DNA of 12,526 nucleotides from assembly GCA_910578305.1 (NCBI GenBank), contig CAJTQH010000063.1, forward strand, positions 1 through 12,526, written 5' to 3'. The translations under genes were made by a program, and so were the position numbers. The stretch is from an uncultured Muribaculaceae bacterium. GTDB lineage: Bacteria; Bacteroidota; Bacteroidia; Bacteroidales; Muribaculaceae. The notes beneath the pieces are model-generated. The model was not told the DNA's origin. It did not search any database and saw only the letters and a list, made by a program, of their open reading frames with translations. Of this stretch, positions 7,312-12,526 are shown piece by piece; within the stretch, counting starts at the first letter, position 1, and each line of letters begins with the position of its first letter.

Positions 7312-8925
7312 TTATTTCATTATTTCCAACAGGTTTTTCACACCCTGGTCATTGGGGTTGATCTCAAGGTATTTTTCAAAATACTCTCTTGCTTTGGCGT
7401 TTTCTTTCAGATCAGCATAGTATGCGCCGTTATAATAATAAGAAGCGGCAAGCATGTTCTTATACTTTTCCGGATCGCCCTGAGTGGCCTCGATGAGTTC
7501 CTGAGTCACCTTGATAGCGTCGGCATTTGGCTTGTCGTCGTTGCCGGTCACAATCAGATATACCTTCATCATGAGAATGGCGGGGTTGCCGGGTGCACGC
7601 TCGAGAGCCATATCCACATATTTCACGCCTTCGTTGCAAGACTCCAGACGTTCGGGTGTGCCCTTTTCAAGTTTACGGGCTTTTGCCCAGTAAGTGTTGG
7701 CCATACTATAGTAGTCGGTAGCAGTAGCTTCACCGGAATCAAGGTAGCGCTTCATTGCGTCAAGAGCCTTGTCTTCCATGCCGGCTTTCTGATAAGTCTT
7801 GCTCAGAGTGGTGAGAAGTTCAGGCTTATCAGGCGACATTTCCACTGCTTTTTCTACAAACACAACTGCTTCAGGAGCACGTCCGAGATCAACGAGAATA
7901 TTGCCATAGGTGAGGTAGTCGTTTGCTACCAGATCCGCTCCGGGATAGTTGAGGAGTTTTTCACCATATACGGCAGCGAGAGAATCCTGTTCAAGAGCAT
8001 TATAGTTGAGCATGAGCATACGGTTCATCTGATATACAGTAGGATCTTCGCTCAACACCTTGTTGGCCCACTGGATAGACTTATCATATTCTTTTGCCGA
8101 ATATAGCAGACCGGTATAGCGCTGTTCGTCGCGACGGAAGTGATTGGGATTTTCCACATACTTTTCATACTGTTTCCATGCACGACCCATCTGCTGGTTT
8201 TCATAGTACTGCTCTGCAAGCTCACGCTGTGCCAGACCCGAATTTGGCTCAAGGCGATTGAGCTCTTCGAGTTTCTCAATTACAAGACCACGGTTGTGCT
8301 TGTCGTATACATGGGCGTACTTCACATATGCCTCACGATTTACAATACCTTTGGCTTTGTCCTGCTCGATGGCCATTTCATATTTGCCGGCAGCTTCACC
8401 GGGATCAGTGGCGGCTGCCATATCGCCCTGAAGCATGTACACTGCAGATTCGGTGTTTTTCGACTCTTTAAGAGCCTTTGAGATCAACTTGTCGATATCC
8501 TTGCTGTAAGCGACAGGATCGACGGTCCAGTATGCACGGGCAACAGCTGCCATGATGGCAGTATTTTTCTTATCAAGTTTCAGAGCATGATCAAACATAC
8601 GCTGAGCTTCGGCCTTATTGCCTGACTTGAGAGCGAGCATACCCTGGCCCACATAATTGTACGCATAGTTGGGATCTGCCTGTGCACCCTTATCGAAATT
8701 GGCCTTGGCTCCGGAAAGATTATTCTCTGCATAATCGATCTGGCCCATGTAGTAGTAAGCCACGGCCTTGTTGGTAGCGGCATCGTTGATAGTGTTGCCC
8801 AGAATCACCTTGGCAACATCCAGACGATCGGCGTTGTAGTTGTCAACGCCATCCTGATATCCGCCCTGTGCGCCGGCAGCCAACGAGGCTCCCAGCATGA
8901 GTGAAAACAAAAATCTCAATTTCAT
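7312..8925 (-). CDS. Exported tetratricopeptide repeat protein
   Basis: This encodes a 537-residue protein with a classic signal peptide: MKLRF, a hydrophobic core to about residue 17, and an AGA|Q type cleavage site near residue 19. The mature protein is therefore expected in the periplasm or attached to the envelope. Almost all of the rest is helical TPR-like repeats. Clear ones include the region around residues 53-120 (ANFDKGAQADPNYAYNYVGQG, then EAQRMFDHALKLDKKN), a middle set (APEAVVFVEKAVEMSPDKPELL) and a C-terminal one (AREYFEKYLEINPNDQGVKNLL). TPR arrays are protein-binding scaffolds; no catalytic residues are apparent. The gene follows the PstS-like gene by 84 bases in the same direction. 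I recall TPR and PstS-like genes adjacent in other Bacteroidales near TonB/ExbBD genes, but no TonB or ExbBD genes are present here. The specific partner is unknown. Confidence 0.85.
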   Translation of the reverse strand: MKLRFLFSLMLGASLAAGAQGGYQDGVDNYNADRLDVAKVILGNTINDAATNKAVAYYYMGQIDYAENNLSGAKANFDKGAQADPNYAYNYVGQGMLALKSGNKAEAQRMFDHALKLDKKNTAIMAAVARAYWTVDPVAYSKDIDKLISKALKESKNTESAVYMLQGDMAAATDPGEAAGKYEMAIEQDKAKGIVNREAYVKYAHVYDKHNRGLVIEKLEELNRLEPNSGLAQRELAEQYYENQQMGRAWKQYEKYVENPNHFRRDEQRYTGLLYSAKEYDKSIQWANKVLSEDPTVYQMNRMLMLNYNALEQDSLAAVYGEKLLNYPGADLVANDYLTYGNILVDLGRAPEAVVFVEKAVEMSPDKPELLTTLSKTYQKAGMEDKALDAMKRYLDSGEATATDYYSMANTYWAKARKLEKGTPERLESCNEGVKYVDMALERAPGNPAILMMKVYLIVTGNDDKPNADAIKVTQELIEATQGDPEKYKNMLAASYYYNGAYYADLKENAKAREYFEKYLEINPNDQGVKNLLEIMK

Positions 8926-9009
8926 GATTTTGGTTTAAGTTTTATTGGTTTAGTTATAAATTTTATGTTTTGAGTTGAATTATATTTGACTTGAAATGTG
9001 AACTTCGGT
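8926..9009 (-). other. AT-rich spacer and A-rich leader ahead of the TPR gene
   Basis: This 84-base gap is very AT-rich, and its minus-strand RNA would be A-rich just before the TPR start codon, which in Bacteroidetes commonly stands in for a Shine-Dalgarno sequence. I found no TAnnTTTG element and no stable hairpin. It may hold an internal promoter that I cannot recognise. Confidence 0.4.
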
Positions 9010-9987
9010 TTAATCAAGCGACACAAATTGAGCATGTATCATCTTCGGACACACGCCTGTGGTAAGAATGATCTTCTGCCCCACGGCACTTGTGACAAAG
9101 CTAAAGAAACTTGCTCCCACAGAGTGAGGAGATGAAGTGGAAATGAGATACACCTGACGATAGAACGGATAGTCGCCATTGTATATGTTCAGCTGATAGG
9201 GAAGATATGCTTTAAGCTTACCTTCGGGCTGTACCGCAAGAACCTTGATGGCCGAACTGAACGAAGTGGATGTAGTGTCATCTCGTTCAGCCACCCTGGT
9301 CATTTCCTCTGCGGTCATCTCGCGGGCTTTCATGTCAGTAGTGATCCAGCTTACGCCTATGACACCGATGGCATTGATATTTTTAGACACCACGCGAAAC
9401 ACATCGTCGGGCGACTTCTGAGCAAATACATTTGGCCCGAACATAGCTCCGTTGAGCAACGAGTCGCGCATATAGCGCACGGTCGAAGAGCCGTTGCCGT
9501 CAAAAACCACCGAGATATCCTTGAGCTGTCCGTCGTGAGGCACGATTTTGTCCCATGAAGTATATTTGCCGGTCAATATATCCACTATATCCTGATGGTC
9601 TATCTCATCCATGGGGTTTTCAGGGTTGACAATAAGTGCTATCGCATCGACAGCAATCGCCTCCTGGCTTACCATACGATCCTGGCTCTTTAAATACGCG
9701 ATCTCCTTTTTATCCAACGGACGTGTGGTCACTGCCATCTTGACATTGCCTGCAATCAGCGAGTCCATGGCTTCGTTTTCCGTCATATATCGGTCAAGCA
9801 CACTGGTCTGAGGATATTTGTATTCAAAGACCTGTATCTCCTGTTCCATTATGTTGCGGAACGAAGCGTCGCAAGCCAATGTCACACTACCGGATGCGTA
9901 TTTTGTGGTATTACCGCCACCGCCGCAAGAGGTCAATGCCATTGTAGCCGACACTGCCATTATAGCCAATATATTACGAGTTTTCAT
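9010..9987 (-). CDS. PstS-like phosphate-binding lipoprotein (substrate-binding domain)
   Basis: This encodes a 325-residue exported protein starting at the ATG at 9987. A TTG two codons upstream is possible but less likely. The signal sequence runs to ALTSC, with the lipid-carrying Cys21 followed by four glycines, a common Bacteroidetes lipoprotein start. The mature part is a type 2 periplasmic-binding fold of the PstS kind. It contains GSVTLACDASFRNIMEQEI, VAVTTRPL-type ligand contacts (MAVTTRPLDKKE), DIVDILTGKYTSWDKI near 133-148 and FDGNGSSTVRYM near 163-174, equivalent to the phosphate-binding G-x-G-S-[ST] stretch. High-affinity phosphate binding is the family role, but no pstCAB transporter genes accompany it here. 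The ligand is therefore inferred, and a sensory or TonB-linked role is possible. It is 25 bases after the small membrane protein gene. Confidence 0.85.
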   Translation of the reverse strand: MKTRNILAIMAVSATMALTSCGGGGNTTKYASGSVTLACDASFRNIMEQEIQVFEYKYPQTSVLDRYMTENEAMDSLIAGNVKMAVTTRPLDKKEIAYLKSQDRMVSQEAIAVDAIALIVNPENPMDEIDHQDIVDILTGKYTSWDKIVPHDGQLKDISVVFDGNGSSTVRYMRDSLLNGAMFGPNVFAQKSPDDVFRVVSKNINAIGVIGVSWITTDMKAREMTAEEMTRVAERDDTTSTSFSSAIKVLAVQPEGKLKAYLPYQLNIYNGDYPFYRQVYLISTSSPHSVGASFFSFVTSAVGQKIILTTGVCPKMIHAQFVSLD

Positions 9988-10012
9988 CGTCAATCAGAAT
10001 AGCAAATTGAAT

Positions 10013-10252
10013 TTAATAACGAGTGGTCACATCTGGATCTATTCCCTTGAACTGGCGATAAGCACGCCAGAAACCATAAACGACAAGCAGCACGCCGCCT
10101 ACCCAACGAAGCCATTCGAAATTGCCTGAAAGCTGCGGGAAAGCACCACACAGACATAGCACGCCCATGGCGACATAGACTATAATCATAATGACACCGA
10201 AGACGTTGCGCATCGCCTGAGGCACCTTGCTTTTACCTGATTCACGTTCCAT
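10013..10252 (-). CDS. Small two-helix membrane protein, 79 residues
   Basis: I do not recognise a named family. From the ATG at 10252 the protein has a charged start (MERESGKSKVPQAMRN), a first hydrophobic helix at about residues 17-38 (VFGVIMIIVYVAMGVLCLC), a short loop (FPQLSGNFEW) and a second helix at about 50-64 (WVGGVLLVVYGFW). It ends in a basic and polar tail (RAYRQFKGIDPDVTTRY). The open frame continues upstream to 10414, but that extension looks non-coding. I chose the later start because it gives a clean membrane protein preceded by an A/T-rich leader. The tight 25-base spacing to the PstS-like gene makes an operon likely. It may be a membrane partner of that lipoprotein, but this is inference. 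Confidence 0.7.
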   Translation of the reverse strand: MERESGKSKVPQAMRNVFGVIMIIVYVAMGVLCLCGAFPQLSGNFEWLRWVGGVLLVVYGFWRAYRQFKGIDPDVTTRY

Positions 10253-10432
10253 AATTACATCATTTAATATTTCTAATCCAATTACCATTAAAACACTTGC
10301 GGATACGAACTCCGCACGGAGCTTTAAATTGTAACGCTTACACCGCCTTAAAGTTCGCTTGAAACGACACTGACACAGATGCTCGGTGACACTACTGTGT
10401 GACGGCGATATCAAGTATCTTGTTTCGGGATG

Positions 10433-10458
10433 TAAAGTTAATTAAAAATGTTAACAAA
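10433..10458 (-). promoter_or_regulatory. Weak candidate promoter for the membrane protein/PstS-like/TPR genes
   Basis: On the minus strand TAACTTTA (10440-10433) is one base from the TAnnTTTG -7 consensus, and TTTTGTTAAC lies upstream with TTTG at 10458-10455. The spacer is only 14 bases, shorter than the usual 19 or 20, so one of the two elements is probably wrong. It would imply a leader of about 175 bases. Confidence 0.25.
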
Positions 10459-10514
10459 ACATCAACTCCACTTCTTTTTATTTTCTATTAACATCAGCAC
10501 ACGGCTTTTTTCAT

Positions 10515-10522
10515 TAATTTTG
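10515..10522 (+). promoter_or_regulatory. Promoter -7 element for rarA
   Basis: TAATTTTG matches the Bacteroidetes TAnnTTTG -7 consensus and would start transcription near 10528, leaving a leader of about 45 bases before the rarA ATG. No TTTG is present at the -33 position (sequence there is ACAT), so the promoter may be weak. Confidence 0.5.
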
Positions 10523-10573
10523 TATCAGTCTTCATAAGAAATCACACCAAATATCCAATACTTCTCCACGCAT

Positions 10574-11854
10574 ATGAATCTACCATTGGCAGAGCGGCTA
10601 AGGCCAAAGAATATCGATGAATATGTAGGCCAGACCCATCTTGTGGGCCCGGGATCTATAATACGACGCATGATCGAGTCGGGAAATATCGCTTCGTTTA
10701 TTCTCTGGGGGCCGCCGGGAGTGGGAAAGACCACACTTGCCAAGATCATAGCCAACACTGCCAATGCACCATTTTACACACTCAGTGCCGTGCATTCTGG
10801 AGTTAAGGATGTCAGAGAAGTTCTTGACAGATGCCGTGCCGATGCCCAAAGCATGTTCACGTCACACCGCCCCATACTATTTATCGATGAAATCCACCGA
10901 TTCAACAAGTCTCAACAAGACAGCCTGTTGGCCGCAGTCGAAGATGGGACAGTAACACTTATCGGAGCCACCACTGAAAATCCGTCGTTTGAAGTTATAC
11001 GTCCGCTGCTGTCGCGCGCACAAGTGTACACGCTCAGTCCTCTATCAGACGAAGACCTCACCAAGCTATTCGAGAGAGCCATAACCACCGACCCCACTCT
11101 GAGTTCACACGGAGTGGAAGTAAAAAGCATATCGGCACTGCTTAGATTTGCAGGTGGAGACGCACGCAAACTTCTGAACATACTCGATCTACTTGAACAA
11201 TCCACCATGCCTGACTCTCCCATAGTGATCGACGATGAGCTTATCACAGCAAGCTTACAGAAAAACCCAGCCGCCTACGACAAAAACGGCGAAATGCACT
11301 ACGACATCATCTCGGCTTTCATAAAATCGCTTCGCGGCAGCGATCCTGATGCAGCCATATATTGGCTCGCACGTATGATAGAAGGAGGCGAAGAGCCTGA
11401 ATTCATAGGCCGCCGCATGATAATATTCGCAGCCGAAGACATAGGTCTGGCCAATCCAAATGCCCTGCTTCTTGCAAACACCACATTCGATGTGATACAC
11501 AAAGTGGGCTGGCCCGAAGCACGCATTCCACTTGCCCAGTGCACCATATACCTTGCCACTTCAGCCAAAAGCAACTCAGCCTATAATGCCATAAACTCGG
11601 CACTCGAACTTGTACGCTCGACAGGCAACCAGCCCGTACCGCTGCATCTGCGCAACGCGCCCACCAAACTGATGGACGACATGGGCTACGGCCACAATTA
11701 CCTGTATCCGCACCTTTATTCCGGCAATTTCGTGCAACAGCAATATATGCCCGACACTCTGGGACACCCTACATTCTGGCAACCATGCGCCAATCCGGCA
11801 GAGGCAAGAGCTGCCGAGCTACAGCGGCAGCGATGGAACCCGGATAAAAAATAA
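10574..11854 (+). CDS. rarA: RarA/MgsA, replication-associated recombination AAA+ ATPase
   Basis: This encodes a 426-residue cytoplasmic ATPase of the RarA/MgsA/WRNIP1 family, related to clamp-loader subunits, that acts at stalled replication forks. The amino end PLAERLRPKNIDEYVGQTHLVGPG is diagnostic. The AAA+ motifs are complete: Walker A GPPGVGKTT at 46-54, Walker B ILFIDEIH at 101-108, sensor 1 GATTENPS at 131-138, arginine finger Arg148 in LLSR and sensor 2 Arg198 in GGDARKLLN. The C-terminal tetramerisation region is also typical (DKNGEMHYDIISAFIKSLRGSDPDAA, EDIGLANP, YPHLYSGNFVQQQYMP). The length is normal. It has its own promoter candidate in the divergent region and is followed by an 86-base gap before the sigma factor gene, so cotranscription with that gene is possible but not shown. 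Confidence 0.96.
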   Translation: MNLPLAERLRPKNIDEYVGQTHLVGPGSIIRRMIESGNIASFILWGPPGVGKTTLAKIIANTANAPFYTLSAVHSGVKDVREVLDRCRADAQSMFTSHRPILFIDEIHRFNKSQQDSLLAAVEDGTVTLIGATTENPSFEVIRPLLSRAQVYTLSPLSDEDLTKLFERAITTDPTLSSHGVEVKSISALLRFAGGDARKLLNILDLLEQSTMPDSPIVIDDELITASLQKNPAAYDKNGEMHYDIISAFIKSLRGSDPDAAIYWLARMIEGGEEPEFIGRRMIIFAAEDIGLANPNALLLANTTFDVIHKVGWPEARIPLAQCTIYLATSAKSNSAYNAINSALELVRSTGNQPVPLHLRNAPTKLMDDMGYGHNYLYPHLYSGNFVQQQYMPDTLGHPTFWQPCANPAEARAAELQRQRWNPDKK

Positions 11855-11889
11855 ATCAACCGAGCTGTCACAAACCGCCATCAGAATGC

Positions 11890-11904
11890 GTCTGTAATAC
11901 AGAC
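11890..11904. repeat. 15-base palindrome upstream of the ECF sigma gene
   Basis: GTCTGTA-A-TACAGAC is a perfect inverted repeat with one central base, and ACAGAC recurs at 11926-11931, ten bases before the sigma factor ATG. A one-base centre makes this a poor RNA hairpin and more like a dimeric protein-binding site, but no regulator is identified. No T-tract follows, so it is not a clear terminator for rarA. Confidence 0.4.
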
Positions 11905-11940
11905 AGAGGCTTCAGCCCCGACAAAACAGACACGATAACA

Positions 11941-12435
11941 ATGACAGCCAATAAATTCAAATCAACAGTTCTGCCCCATTACGCGGCAATGTATCGCGCC
12001 GTGTATGCGATGATACATTGCGCCGATGATTCCGCCGACATAGTGCAGGACTCGATGATGAAGCTATGGCAGATGCGCAATTCTCTGGAGTCTGTGACAA
12101 ACCTTGAAGCATACTGCATCACAGCGGCTCGCCGCCAATGTTTGAGCCATCTGCGTGCGAGAAAGGCTCACGACAGCATCGACGACACCGCCTCCTCTCT
12201 TAAGCCCGATGAGACTATTGATGTGGCATCCGACACCGAACGCCGCGACCAGATAGAGTATATCGAACGTTTTCTCGACACCCTGCCGGAGCAACAACGC
12301 ACTGTGATGCGACTAAGCGCATTTGGCGGATGTTCCAACGACGAAATAGTGCAACTGACCGGCATTTCCGACTCAAATGTTCGCACCCTACTGTCGCGCG
12401 GACGCCGCAAAATAAGACAATTATTCAGCAAATAA
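11941..12435 (+). CDS. ECF-type RNA polymerase sigma factor
   Basis: This encodes a 164-residue protein with the two-domain layout of an extracytoplasmic function sigma factor. Region 2 spans about residues 10-77, with the core-binding motif DSADIVQDSMMKLW and NLEAYCITAARRQCLSHLRARK for -10 recognition. Region 4 spans about 105-161, with LDTLPEQQRTVMRLSAFGGCSNDEIVQLTGISDSNVRTLLSRGRRKIR (read here as separate segments) forming the -35 helix-turn-helix. The acidic linker (SIDDTASSLKPDETIDVASD) is variable in the family. ECF sigmas in Bacteroidales often pair with an anti-sigma gene. Here the gene begun 19 bases downstream may be that partner, but no TonB receptor gene of the SusC type is visible. 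The regulon cannot be judged from this window. Confidence 0.88.
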   Translation: MTANKFKSTVLPHYAAMYRAVYAMIHCADDSADIVQDSMMKLWQMRNSLESVTNLEAYCITAARRQCLSHLRARKAHDSIDDTASSLKPDETIDVASDTERRDQIEYIERFLDTLPEQQRTVMRLSAFGGCSNDEIVQLTGISDSNVRTLLSRGRRKIRQLFSK

Positions 12436-12454
12436 ACAATTCTCCTCTGACAAT

Positions 12455-12526
12455 ATGAACCACAACGAAAACATAAAAACCATACGCCTGCTGCTGGGAC
12501 AGTTCTACGACGGCTCCATATCGCCC
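12455..12526 (+). CDS. Probable sigma-associated (anti-sigma-like) protein, N-terminal fragment
   Basis: An open frame starts at the ATG at 12455, 19 bases after the sigma factor stop, and runs 24 codons to the window edge (MNHNENIKTIRLLLGQFYDG, then SISP). The pattern 'helix-LL-x-[FY]Y-x-G-x-[ST]-P' resembles the start of small anti-sigma or sigma-associated membrane proteins that follow ECF genes in Bacteroidales. This is a weak match on few residues, but the position supports it. The remainder is outside the window, so a membrane segment cannot be checked. Confidence 0.55.
   Translation, partial: MNHNENIKTIRLLLGQFYDGSISP

Larger units (their letters stand above)
10253..10573. other. Divergent intergenic region between the minus-strand run and rarA
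   Basis: These 321 bases separate two divergent genes. The part nearest the small membrane protein (about 10253-10430) would be its leader. It contains small hairpins such as TGCGGA/TCCGCA (10298-10303 with 10311-10316) and the ACACAG/CTGTGT pairing around 10371-10399. The middle, about 10430-10520, is AT-rich and should hold promoters for both directions. I see no conserved gene, no tRNA and no riboswitch class that I recognise. Confidence 0.6.

Noticed and set aside
7294..8106. A 270-codon open frame on the plus strand, opposite the TPR gene
   Set aside because: It is a shadow of the TPR gene: phenylalanine-, histidine- and isoleucine-rich composition without domain motifs, while the minus strand has a signal peptide and TPR repeats.
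10253..10414. N-terminal extension of the small membrane protein up to 10414
   Set aside because: The extension (starting MISPSHSSVTEHLCQCRF) is rich in arginine and cysteine and lacks a signal or domain character; the ATG at 10252 gives a more plausible product.
11912..12526. Minus-strand open frames opposite the sigma factor gene
   Set aside because: They mirror the sigma gene, which has convincing regions 2 and 4; the antisense translations have no motif.
1..12526. CRISPR arrays, insertion sequences, integrases or prophage genes
   Set aside because: No spaced direct repeats, transposase or integrase motifs, or terminal inverted repeats were found; the genes are mostly chromosomal housekeeping functions.

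Overview
The window looks like a chromosomal segment from a member of the Bacteroidales, plausibly Muribaculaceae. The reasons are moderate GC content, start codons without Shine-Dalgarno sequences, promoter elements of the TAnnTTTG type, the 388-residue Bacteroidetes-style PurM, a DUF3332 lipoprotein and Bacteroidetes-type lipoprotein signals. Family assignments come from recalled motifs, not from a database search.

Layout. (1) Positions 1-2080, plus strand: the last 65 codons of uvrB, overlapping by one base the start of a ygiQ-type radical SAM gene. That gene appears broken by a small deletion near base 535. A hairpin terminator follows. (2) Positions 2133-2275, minus strand: tRNA-Leu(UAA) with a clear -7/-33 promoter. 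(3) Positions 2318-10252, minus strand: a long co-directional run. In transcription order it is a 79-residue two-helix membrane protein, a PstS-like phosphate-binding lipoprotein, a TPR protein, a strong hairpin, cdsA, purM, an MltF-like lytic transglycosylase, a DUF3332 lipoprotein, a hairpin terminator, and gpmA with a hairpin at its stop codon. (4) Positions 10253-10573: a divergent, partly AT-rich intergenic region. (5) Positions 10574-12526, plus strand: rarA (mgsA), then an ECF sigma factor and the first 24 codons of a probable anti-sigma or sigma-associated gene cut by the window edge.

How the genes relate. Most are core housekeeping functions: DNA repair (UvrB, RarA), glycolysis (GpmA), purine synthesis (PurM), phospholipid synthesis (CdsA) and peptidoglycan turnover (MltF-like). 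The less ordinary parts are the two-helix/PstS-like/TPR set, the hairpin 21 bases ahead of cdsA, the lesion in ygiQ, and the sigma/anti-sigma pair at the right end. I found no mobile element, CRISPR array, phage gene or clearly new multi-gene system.
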